A DNA stretch of 50,934 nt, taken from positions 1-50,934 of the forward strand of contig JAGXTA010000019.1 in the NCBI GenBank assembly GCA_018333535.1. The letters are read 5' to 3'. Below, one piece after another: positions 7,645 to 14,703 of this stretch; positions within the stretch are counted from its first letter, which is position 1; each line of letters begins with the position of its first letter. The position numbers were made by a program, and so were the translations under genes. Below the pieces are notes generated by a model. It was not told where the DNA came from. It did no database searches and saw nothing but the letters and a program-made list of their open reading frames with translations. Source of the DNA: Deltaproteobacteria bacterium. GTDB lineage: Bacteria > Desulfobacterota > BSN033 > UBA1163.

Positions 7645-8580
7645 ATGGAACGAGTCAAGGAATTCATTCTTAAACATTTTGAGAAGATTCTCATCGTCAT
7701 TATCCTAATGGCTGCCTTCATCGGGACCTATCTTTTTGAAGAGAAGTCGATCGTGCTTAATTTCTACTACCTCCCAGTTCTCGCTTCAGGGTATTTCCTG
7801 GGGCGACGGTTAGGCGTCCTCACCGCTGTCTTCTCCATTCTTATGGTTGTCATCTCCGCATTGATTTTCCCGGACGGGTTCTTCGGGAAACAGGATCTTT
7901 TCAAAAGCGTTATACAGATTTTGTCATGGGGTGGGTTTCTTATTCTGTCAAGCATTGCGGTGGGAACGCTTTATGAACAGAACGAACGCCGCATGAAAGA
8001 CTTAAAAAATGCTTACATCGGAGTTTTAGAAATTCTCTCCAAATATCTCGAATCCACGGATCGTTATACCAAAGGCCATTCGGTCCGGGTCTCGGAATTG
8101 GCCATGGAGATCGGGATTGCCCTGGAGCTGCCACGGGCAGAAGTGGAGAATGTTCGCGTGGCGGGTTTACTCCACGATATCGGAAAGGTTGAAATCAGCG
8201 GCGAGATCCTTCGCAAGGCAGCCCAATTGACAACGGAGGAACAAGACCTCGTTGAGGAGCATACGGTAAAAGGTGCCTACCTCCTCACTTCCGTGGGTTC
8301 GGTCCTTAAGGAAGTCGTCCCCATTGTTGTTTCACATCACAAGTATTTCGCGGAGGCTATCGGGGATCCGGAGAGAGAGATAACCGCAGTTCCTTTAGGC
8401 GCCCGTATTATTGCCGTGGCCGATTCCTTTGATGCGATGACCAGTGACCGCCCTTATCGCAAAGGAATCCCCCCCTGGGAAGCGATGGAAGAGATCATTA
8501 AAAATACAGGCAAGCAGTTCGATCCCCAGGTGGTCGATGCGTTCAAGCACGTGTTGAGAGGAAGGATGGAAAAGATCTGA
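7645..8580 (+). CDS. membrane-anchored HD-GYP-like phosphohydrolase
   Basis: Probable regulatory phosphodiesterase or related hydrolase. The N-terminal 100 or so residues hold about four hydrophobic segments, followed by a short helical linker (NERRMKDLKNAY) and an HD domain. Visible motifs are GHSVRVSELA, LLHDIGK (His177-Asp178), the HH pair at 231-232 and ADSFDAMTSDRPYRKG. The canonical HHERWDGSGYP segment is here HHKYFAEAIGDPERE, so the GYP signature itself is missing although the metal-ligand histidines remain. I chose the ATG at 7645 over the GTG at 7624 because GGGGGGA lies 4-10 nt upstream. Single gene. Activity on cyclic di-GMP is uncertain given the altered GYP segment. Confidence 0.85.
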   Translation: MERVKEFILKHFEKILIVIILMAAFIGTYLFEEKSIVLNFYYLPVLASGYFLGRRLGVLTAVFSILMVVISALIFPDGFFGKQDLFKSVIQILSWGGFLILSSIAVGTLYEQNERRMKDLKNAYIGVLEILSKYLESTDRYTKGHSVRVSELAMEIGIALELPRAEVENVRVAGLLHDIGKVEISGEILRKAAQLTTEEQDLVEEHTVKGAYLLTSVGSVLKEVVPIVVSHHKYFAEAIGDPEREITAVPLGARIIAVADSFDAMTSDRPYRKGIPPWEAMEEIIKNTGKQFDPQVVDAFKHVLRGRMEKI

Positions 8581-8642
8581 ATTATTTAAATCGGATCATT
8601 TACCCACGGATCCTTTTTCCTTCATTAGTCAGGCAATCCTTA

Positions 8643-8671
8643 TTGACAACCCATCTCCTTTTCAGTACATT
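8643..8671 (+). promoter_or_regulatory. promoter upstream of the thioesterase gene
   Basis: TTGACA at 8643-8648, 17-bp spacer, TACATT at 8666-8671. Predicted transcript start is near 8678, leaving a leader of about 130 nt before the ATG at 8807. Confidence 0.5.
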
Positions 8672-8806
8672 ATAAATTATTGTGGAAGTTCTCTCGATCT
8701 TTAATCCATAGGTTGAATGTATGGTTTGGAACAGAATTGCATCCCCTTTTTATTAGAAGAGAATAGGGATTTTTGTTTAAGAGACCGAAGAAAGGAGGTA
8801 ATGAAG

Positions 8807-9202
8807 ATGGCCGTTGAATATGTTTATGAACATGTGGTGACGCCAATCGATACGACGACTTCAGGGATTGCCTACGACGGAAGTTACATTTATTGGGCCT
8901 GCACGGCAAGAGAGCGGATGATGGTCGATCATCTCGACATGAGCGAGGCCCTTTCTCCCTGGTTTCTGGTGGGCGAGACCAATTTACGGTTTATGAGTCC
9001 GGCCTATCTGAACGACCGGATCGAAATTCGTGTGACGGTGGGAGACCATCATTTGGAGAAGGGGTATGCGAAGCTCGATTACCGGTTTATCAACAAAACG
9101 ACCGGTCAACTCATCGCCCAGGGATATCAGATCATCTTCTTCTATGATGCAAAGACGGGCAAGCGGGTTCCCATTTCAGGGGAGTTCAGGAAATTATTGT
9201 GA
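8807..9202 (+). CDS. hotdog-fold acyl-CoA thioesterase-like protein
   Basis: Probable thioesterase of the 4HBT/hotdog superfamily; substrate unknown. The 131-residue protein has the expected alternation: a helix-bearing N-terminus (IAYDGSYIYWACTARE), a short turn, then strands around FLVGETNLRFMSPAYLNDRIEIRV and AKLDYRFINKTTGQLIAQGYQIIFFYD. Longer in-frame starts exist (from 8717), but AGGAGG at 8793-8798 points to the ATG at 8807 with 8-nt spacing. The neighbouring ADP-forming acyl-CoA synthetase genes, convergent with it, fit a shared acyl-CoA theme. Its stop codon overlaps the first bases of a palindromic repeat. Confidence 0.75.
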   Translation: MAVEYVYEHVVTPIDTTTSGIAYDGSYIYWACTARERMMVDHLDMSEALSPWFLVGETNLRFMSPAYLNDRIEIRVTVGDHHLEKGYAKLDYRFINKTTGQLIAQGYQIIFFYDAKTGKRVPISGEFRKLL

Positions 9203-9352
9203 GATTTCTGAAAAGGTTAGAAATCTCTGATTACACCGATTAGGAACCGATTACATAGATTTGAAATGCATTGATTAATAAAGAAGAATCTGTGGAATCA
9301 ATTTTTGAAATCTGTGTAATCAGAGAGCGAGTAGTAGTTTTTCAGAGCTCTC
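9201..9352. repeat. family A palindromic element, copy 1
   Basis: Fills exactly the gap between the stop codons of two convergent genes. One end is GAGATTTCTGAAAA followed by AGAAATCTC; the other is the reverse complement of GAGAGCTCTGAAAAACTAC. Between them are matching TGATTACAC and GTGTAATCA words. The same ends recur at 13933-14103 and 48942-49031. The GA of the thioesterase stop codon is the start of the element. Confidence 0.85.
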
Positions 9353-9353
9353 A

Positions 9354-10061
9354 TTATAGAGATGCTTTCTCTTCCAGAATGATTCTCGCATCAACGGCGA
9401 GGGCTCCCTTTTTGTAAGCGATGATGGGGTTGAGTTCAAGCTCTTTGATCTCCGGGTGCTCTTCCATCACTCTGGATATTTTCAGAATGATCTCTGTTAA
9501 AGCCGGAATATCAACTGATTCCTTGCCCCGGTAACCCTGAAGCAACGGATATCCTTTGATCTCTTCGATCATCTCCAGGGCATCTTTTCGACTCAGCGGG
9601 ATAATCCTGAAAGAGACATCTTTGAGGACCTCCACAAAAATTCCACCCAGGCCAAACATGATGACCGGCCCGAATTGGGGATCTTTGCTCGTGCCTACAA
9701 TCACCTCCGTTCCAGGCTTCGCCATTTTTTGCACGGATACTCCCTGGATGGACGCATTGGGATATTGTTTTAGAACACCTTCTGTGATTTCGTGATAAGC
9801 CGATTTTACCTCTTTCATATTATTGAGAGATAACCTCACACCACCGGAATCGGTTTTGTGGGTGATTTCAGGGGAAGATATTTTGAGGGCAACAGGAAAA
9901 CCTATTTTCCGGCTCAACAGGACGGCTTCTTTTTGAGTATTGGCCAGTCTGGTTTCCACCACGGGTATTCCCATCCGTTTAAGGAACTTTTTGGATTCGA
10001 ATTCGGTCAGGATCAGTCTTCCCTCTTTTTTTAATTGCACGATCGTCGCGGATTTCTTCAT
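9354..10061 (-). CDS. acdB: ADP-forming acetyl/acyl-CoA synthetase, beta (ATP-grasp) subunit
   Basis: Together with the alpha subunit it converts acyl-CoA, ADP and phosphate to the acid, ATP and CoA, an energy-conserving step in fermentative and syntrophic metabolism. The 235-residue protein is an ATP-grasp domain: LTEFESKKFLKRMGIPV at the start, FPVALKISSPEITHKTDSGGV with the phosphate-binding lysine, and the ELNPIIAY segment near the C-terminus. Size matches the separate beta subunits (about 230 residues) of archaeal enzymes. Its ATG overlaps the alpha subunit stop by 4 nt (ATGA), indicating translational coupling. The acyl specificity (acetyl, aryl-acetyl or branched) cannot be read from sequence. 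Confidence 0.9.
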   Translation of the reverse strand: MKKSATIVQLKKEGRLILTEFESKKFLKRMGIPVVETRLANTQKEAVLLSRKIGFPVALKISSPEITHKTDSGGVRLSLNNMKEVKSAYHEITEGVLKQYPNASIQGVSVQKMAKPGTEVIVGTSKDPQFGPVIMFGLGGIFVEVLKDVSFRIIPLSRKDALEMIEEIKGYPLLQGYRGKESVDIPALTEIILKISRVMEEHPEIKELELNPIIAYKKGALAVDARIILEEKASL

Positions 10062-11470
10062 CGATTTCCTCCCTTCGTCTTCGCATATTGGCTCGCCTTT
10101 CCCAGCGCTTTAATGGCCATCTCGATATCCGGGAATACCGGAAAACCCATATCCTCCAGTTGACAGGTCATTTCGTTGACATAGTGAACTCTCGGCCCAT
10201 AGACCCATGAGGCGATCGGTTTCCGATTCCCCTGCAATCCCCTGTAGATTTTTAGATATTCCTCCATGAATTCGCCGGAAGGGCCTGTCCAGATGACATT
10301 TAAGATAGAGTCAATACAAGGATCAACGGTCACGGTGTTCAGAATTTCAGAATAGATGGACATATAATCATTGACCACAGCCATCGGTGGCCCGATATCG
10401 ACGATTCTCTTTCCCAGACCCGGGAAGATGGCATCCAATTTTTTTCTCGTTCCGGGAGATAATAAAGGAACGGAGAGACCGTATTTCGCTCCCTCGTCAA
10501 TGGCCAGAACCCCCACCGCGCCGGTGAAGGTGATGATTCCCAGTCGATTCCCTTTTGGCAGGGGTTGATAGGCAAAGATTTTTGGCAATTCAAATAACTC
10601 CCGGAAAGTGTTCAGACGGATGACTCCAGACTGTCTGCAGGCTGCATCAAAGATGCGATCATCTTGAGCAAGGGAACCGGTGTGAGAAGCAGAGATGTGA
10701 GCCCCTTGTTCTGTTCTGCCCGACTTTAAGATGAGGACGGGTTTCTTTGAGGTCACCTTTTTTGAAACCTTCAGAAATCTTTGGCCGTCTTTAATACTTT
10801 CAAGATACAGGGCGATCGCTTTTGTGGCAGGATCATTTTCGAGATATTCCATGATATCGCATTCATCCACATCTGCCTTATTCCCGAAATCGCATATTTT
10901 ACTCACCCCGTAGCCAAGATCGCCATAGGGAAATGCCTGGGGATTGATCATCCCTGTCTGGGCGCAGATGGCGATGGCTCCCTCTTTGACCTTTTTGTAT
11001 CCCATTTCATAGGGGTTTGGAATGACACCTTTTGAGGGATTAGCAACGCCTGCGGTATTGGGTCCGATGATCCGAAGATTCCCCTGCCTGGCAATTAACA
11101 CGATTTCCACTTGGAGCCGTTTTCCTTCCTCATCCCTTTCCGCAAACCCATCCGAGACGACAATGGCAGCCTTCACTCCTTTCTCTATGCACTCTCTCAG
11201 GATTCCGGGCACAGACCTGGCACCAGTGATGATGAGAACGAGATCTATCTTTTGCGGGACATCTTTAATCGAGGGATAGACTTTTAATCCCCAGATCTCC
11301 TTGTAAGAGGGATTAACGGGGAAAATCTCTCCCTTAAAACCGGCATTGAGCAGAGACTTGATTACCACATAGCCGCCAAAGAATCCTTCTTTCAATGATC
11401 CAATCACAGCAATACTCCGGGGATCGAAAAAGGCGTTAAGATCGCTTCGCTCTGGGTTTCTATGTGGCAT
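10058..11470 (-). CDS. acdA: ADP-forming acetyl/acyl-CoA synthetase, alpha (CoA-binding) subunit
   Basis: Catalytic subunit with the CoA-binding Rossmann domain at the N-terminus (FDPRSIAVIGSL, residues 15-26), a CoA-ligase flavodoxin-like domain (PVLILKSGRTEQGAHISASHTGS region), and the succinyl-CoA-synthetase-like last domain. The phosphorylated histidine is the one in ASHTGS. Length of 470 residues fits the alpha subunit of two-gene ADP-forming synthetases. First gene of the pair, with acdB overlapping its stop. Divergent from the OFA-type MFS transporter, suggesting that uptake or export of an organic acid and its CoA chemistry are linked. Confidence 0.92.
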   Translation of the reverse strand: MPHRNPERSDLNAFFDPRSIAVIGSLKEGFFGGYVVIKSLLNAGFKGEIFPVNPSYKEIWGLKVYPSIKDVPQKIDLVLIITGARSVPGILRECIEKGVKAAIVVSDGFAERDEEGKRLQVEIVLIARQGNLRIIGPNTAGVANPSKGVIPNPYEMGYKKVKEGAIAICAQTGMINPQAFPYGDLGYGVSKICDFGNKADVDECDIMEYLENDPATKAIALYLESIKDGQRFLKVSKKVTSKKPVLILKSGRTEQGAHISASHTGSLAQDDRIFDAACRQSGVIRLNTFRELFELPKIFAYQPLPKGNRLGIITFTGAVGVLAIDEGAKYGLSVPLLSPGTRKKLDAIFPGLGKRIVDIGPPMAVVNDYMSIYSEILNTVTVDPCIDSILNVIWTGPSGEFMEEYLKIYRGLQGNRKPIASWVYGPRVHYVNEMTCQLEDMGFPVFPDIEMAIKALGKASQYAKTKGGNR

Positions 11471-11558
11471 TTAGATTCTCCTTACGATGACTGATACCTC
11501 TTACGATGGAACCCATTTAAATTAACCATTTCAGCAAACGATTTCAAATCTTTTTTCA

Positions 11559-11588
11559 TTGACAACCCGCCTTCCCTCCAAGTAACTT
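11559..11588 (+). promoter_or_regulatory. promoter of the MFS transporter gene
   Basis: TTGACA at 11559-11564, 18-bp spacer, TAACTT at 11583-11588. GGAGAGGG at 11593-11600 may serve as the ribosome site for the ATG at 11613, though the spacing is long. Confidence 0.5.
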
Positions 11589-11612
11589 TATCGGAGAGGG
11601 AATCGCTCCTTT

Positions 11613-12908
11613 ATGAAAAAGGAAAACACTTTTCACTTTGGCTGGGTTATTGTTGGCGTTTGCTTCATCACCTTAGCCCTCGTTTTTGGGATCTGGTATG
11701 CCTTTTCGGTTTTCTTCGTGGCTCTTTTGAAAGAGTTTGGCTGGAGCCGTTCGGTTGGCGCCGGCGCCTTCTCCTTTTTTATCATCGTGAGCAGTTTAAT
11801 CAGCCCTTTTGCAGGGAGCATGGTCTATTCCATCGGTCCGAAAAAGGTGATCATCATTGGATCGCTGATTTTAGGAATAGGGCTCGCCCTTTGCAGTCTG
11901 ATTCAGACCTGGTGGCAATTTTATCTTTTTTTCAGTGTCATCACTGCGGTGGGATTGGGCGCCGCCGGATGGGTGCCCAACATCACGATCGTACAGTCCT
12001 GGTTTAAGGAGAAGAGGGGATTGGCGATGGGCATCATCTCCTCCGGAATAGGGGTTGGAATTTTGGTTTGCGTTCCTTCCGTACAATATCTCATCACCCG
12101 TGTAGGATGGAGGATGACCTATCGAATCATGGCGATCTTTATTCCCGTTATCGTCATCTCCATGGCCATTGCGTTTTTAAAAAGACCTCCCAAAACTATT
12201 TCAGATCCTCTCCTTGAGGTAGGAAGTGCACACACGGTCATCAAAGATCCATTCATTGTCGATGAAAAATGGACTTCACAGTCCTGGACAGTTCGACAGG
12301 CGATCCGAACGAAACCGTTCTGGTTTTTGGGCATTTCCTTCTTTTTAGGCAACTTGATTACTCAAGCCATCTTCACCCATCAGGTGGCTTTTTTCGTGGA
12401 TCATCATTTGGAGGCCCTTTTTGCTTCTTATATCGTGGGTATTGTAGGCATCGTGAGCCTGGGGAGCAAGATTCTTTGGGGGGTCTTGTCAGACAGGATC
12501 GGACGGGAAATAACTTATACCATCGGGATCACCTTTTCAATATTAGGGATGATCTTTCTTATCCTATTCCATTTTTTCCCTTCAGCCGCCCTAACCTACT
12601 TTTATTCCGTCTCATTTGGTATGGGATATGCGGTGACGGCGGTCCTTCCTCCCTTAATTGCCGCTGATTTTTTTGAGGGGCGGAGCTATGGGAGTATCTT
12701 TGGGACGCTCATGATCTTTGTGGGAGCAGGAGGGGCGTTTGGGGCATGGGTTGCGGGTTTTGTCTATGACGTGACGGGAAGTTATGTCCCGGTTTTTATT
12801 GCGATGATCCTCTGTGCCCTCCTGGCCTGTCTTAACATCTGGAGGGCAGCTCCCCGGAAGATCAGGAGGGTGCCGGGAAAGGTGCGATTGGATGGAGGGT
12901 TAATCTAA
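11613..12908 (+). CDS. MFS transporter of the oxalate/formate antiporter (OFA) type
   Basis: Twelve-helix cytoplasmic membrane carrier. The 431-residue protein shows the OFA/monocarboxylate pattern: FHFGWVIVGVCFITLAL in helix 1, YAFSVFFVALLKEFGWSRS, a loop PKKVIIIGS between helices 2 and 3, the central loop around residues 190-230, and LWGVLSDRIGREI between helices 8 and 9. OFA members carry oxalate, formate or other monocarboxylates, so an organic acid is the likely substrate. It is divergent from acdA and its last 9 nt overlap the convergent rhomboid gene. Confidence 0.85.
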   Translation: MKKENTFHFGWVIVGVCFITLALVFGIWYAFSVFFVALLKEFGWSRSVGAGAFSFFIIVSSLISPFAGSMVYSIGPKKVIIIGSLILGIGLALCSLIQTWWQFYLFFSVITAVGLGAAGWVPNITIVQSWFKEKRGLAMGIISSGIGVGILVCVPSVQYLITRVGWRMTYRIMAIFIPVIVISMAIAFLKRPPKTISDPLLEVGSAHTVIKDPFIVDEKWTSQSWTVRQAIRTKPFWFLGISFFLGNLITQAIFTHQVAFFVDHHLEALFASYIVGIVGIVSLGSKILWGVLSDRIGREITYTIGITFSILGMIFLILFHFFPSAALTYFYSVSFGMGYAVTAVLPPLIAADFFEGRSYGSIFGTLMIFVGAGGAFGAWVAGFVYDVTGSYVPVFIAMILCALLACLNIWRAAPRKIRRVPGKVRLDGGLI

Positions 12909-13871
12909 AATCCGGACTTCGAGGAAGAGGTCTCCCCGGTTGCCCTCACGGTCCACACGGCCCAAGCCCTTCAGACGCAATCGTGTTCCTTCCCGAACGT
13001 CCGGGGGAATTGTGACGATCATATTCCTCTTCTTCAATCCCTGAGGGATGGCGATCAGCTTTCTGGTTCCCCGAACAGCCTCCTTTGCTGTGATCATGAT
13101 CTCTCCATGGAGATCCAATTCTTCCGGAGAGGATTGAGGAGAGATGGACTGAAGGCGAGGCGTGGCCTTCCTATCGGTATAATGGCGGAGTCCCTGACCC
13201 ATGCCGATCCTGGGAACAAGATCAAATATCTTAATGAAGACGAGGCCGGCGACAAAACCACCGATATGGGCCCAGAAAGCTATGCCTCCGACATTTTTAG
13301 GTGTGAGGCTTGCAGAAAACAGTTGGATGAGTAGCCAGTAACCAAGAAAGATAAAGGCGGGGATTTCAACGAACTGGATAAAGAAGAAGATCGGTATCAA
13401 TGTCAGAATCTTAGAGCGGGGATAGAGGAGGAGGTAAGCTCCCATGATGCCGGATATGGCGCCACTTGCTCCGATGGTAGGAAGGTTGGAATCCCAGTTG
13501 GTGTAAAGATGGATAACCCCCGCTGCAATTCCGCAGAGGAGATAGAAGATGAAGTAACGAACATGACCGAGCCTGTCCTCGATGTTATCTCCGAAGATAT
13601 AGAGAAACCACATATTGCCGAGGATATGCATGAAACCGCCATGCAGAAACATCGAGGCGATGAAGGGAAAGACCTGTTCAAAGGTTGTAAATTGGGCCGA
13701 AAGGCCAGGATCGGAATACCGGATTGGGACAATTCCATAGAGGAGGAAAGCCTCTTTCAGCTGGGGACCCAGGGAAAGTTGCCAGAAGAAGGCAAGGATA
13801 TTGGCGGCAATGATCAGGACATTGACCACTGGAAAGGTTCTTGATCGAATTGCATCTCGGATGGGAATCAT
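12900..13871 (-). CDS. rhomboid intramembrane protease fused to a DnaJ C-terminal-like domain
   Basis: Residues 1-220 form a rhomboid protease with about seven membrane segments: HGGFMHILGNMWFLYIFG (residues 77-94), the catalytic GASG with Ser136 and the partner His202 in FWAHIGGF. After a linker (residues 221-251) comes a soluble domain at 252-323: LDLHGEIMITAKEAVRGT, then IPPDVREGTRLRLKGLG and RGDLFLEVRI. This pattern (strand, AxxG turn, IPPGVxxGTxLRLxGxG, GDLxxxV) is the hallmark of the DnaJ/CbpA C-terminal substrate-binding domain. No J domain or zinc region is present. A role in presenting membrane clients is inference. It converges on the MFS gene with a 9-nt overlap. Confidence 0.88.
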   Translation of the reverse strand: MIPIRDAIRSRTFPVVNVLIIAANILAFFWQLSLGPQLKEAFLLYGIVPIRYSDPGLSAQFTTFEQVFPFIASMFLHGGFMHILGNMWFLYIFGDNIEDRLGHVRYFIFYLLCGIAAGVIHLYTNWDSNLPTIGASGAISGIMGAYLLLYPRSKILTLIPIFFFIQFVEIPAFIFLGYWLLIQLFSASLTPKNVGGIAFWAHIGGFVAGLVFIKIFDLVPRIGMGQGLRHYTDRKATPRLQSISPQSSPEELDLHGEIMITAKEAVRGTRKLIAIPQGLKKRNMIVTIPPDVREGTRLRLKGLGRVDREGNRGDLFLEVRILD

Positions 13872-13932
13872 AAGGATTTGCCTTCAGAGCAATTATAAGA
13901 AAAAATCGGTCTCTTTTCAATTTTTGCTTGAT

Positions 13933-14103
13933 GAGAGCTATGAAAAACTATATTTCGCTCTCTGATGACGCAGATTTTAAAAATGATTTCACGGATTTCC
14001 CTTTACCTATCAATCCATTTCTAATCTGTGTAATCTGTCTTAATCCCTGCCTGCCGGTAGGCAGGGGTGTAATCAGAGATTTCTGGACTTTTTCAGAAAT
14101 CTC
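13933..14103. repeat. family A palindromic element, copy 2, with a nested GC palindrome
   Basis: Left end GAGAGCTATGAAAAACTA then CGCTCTCTGATGACGCAGA, right end TAATCAGAGATTTCTGG then ACTTTTTCAGAAATCTC. A separate palindrome CCCTGCCTGCCGG / TAGGCAGGGG (14045-14067) sits inside it. Located between the rhomboid gene and tRNA-Glu. Confidence 0.8.
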
Positions 14104-14230
14104 TTGATTTTTGAAGGGTTGTGAGTTAATTTGAACTCGATGGCAAGGCGGTTATTTTCAGTAATAATCGATTGGATTTTATTGAAAATTGCTAATTGTT
14201 AATTGATCATTGCTAATTGATTTTTTTAAG

Positions 14231-14305
14231 GGTCCCATCGTCTAGTGGTTAGGACACCGGCCTCTCACGTCGGTAACACGGGTTCGACCCCCGTTGGGAC
14301 CACCA
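14231..14305 (+). tRNA. tRNA-Glu, anticodon CUC
   Basis: A 75-nt cloverleaf: acceptor GGTCCCA pairs with TGGGACC, anticodon loop CCTCTCA with CTC, T arm ACGGGTTCGACCCCCGT, discriminator A and an encoded CCA. Close to E. coli tRNA-Glu in the D arm and anticodon stem. Confidence 0.96.
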
Positions 14306-14314
14306 AAGAATTTT

Positions 14315-14351
14315 AAGGGATTAGCAAAATGACTAATCCCTTTATTTTTTA
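14315..14351 (+). terminator. rho-independent terminator after tRNA-Glu
   Basis: AAGGGATTAG (14315-14324) pairs with CTAATCCCTT (14333-14342) around an 8-nt loop and is followed by TATTTTTTATT. Confidence 0.9.
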
Positions 14352-14430
14352 TTGGTTCAATGAACTTTTGGAGTTGACAGGAAGGTTGGAAAGATTTAGG
14401 GTAGGATCAACTCTATTATGAGAGGTCGTC

Positions 14431-14655
14431 ATGTCGGACGAACTAAAAATTGTATTGGAGGATGTAAAGGAGAAGTTTGATACGATCATCAAAGGTATCT
14501 ATATGATTATTGAAAAGCTGGACAGGCATATCGAGGAGAGCCTGAAAGAACATGAAAAATTTAAAATGAGACTTTTGGAGTTCCGTGGGGATATGAATGA
14601 GCATCGAAATAGCACTGAACTGCACGGAGGAAGAGTAAAAAAAGAGGCATCTTGA
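14431..14655 (+). CDS. small predicted coiled-coil protein, 74 residues
   Basis: Not recognised. The sequence is almost entirely helical and charged, with regular spacing of leucine/isoleucine/methionine (LKIVLEDVKEKFDTIIKGI, then MIIEKLDRHIEESLK), as expected for a coiled coil. The ATG at 14431 has GAGAGG a few nucleotides upstream. A weak promoter (TTGACA at 14374) lies before it. It ends 48 nt before the GHKL ATPase gene on the same strand, so the two could be co-transcribed and the proteins may interact. Confidence 0.6.
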   Translation: MSDELKIVLEDVKEKFDTIIKGIYMIIEKLDRHIEESLKEHEKFKMRLLEFRGDMNEHRNSTELHGGRVKKEAS

Positions 14656-14703
14656 GGAGCAGCCATTCGCGTGTCTCCGTTGTGACTATCCGGTCATAAA
14701 TTC

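Noticed and set aside
8593-8617. Terminator after the HD-GYP-like gene
   Set aside because: Only GGATC/GATCC with a 5-bp stem and a large loop; too weak to call, although TTTTT follows.
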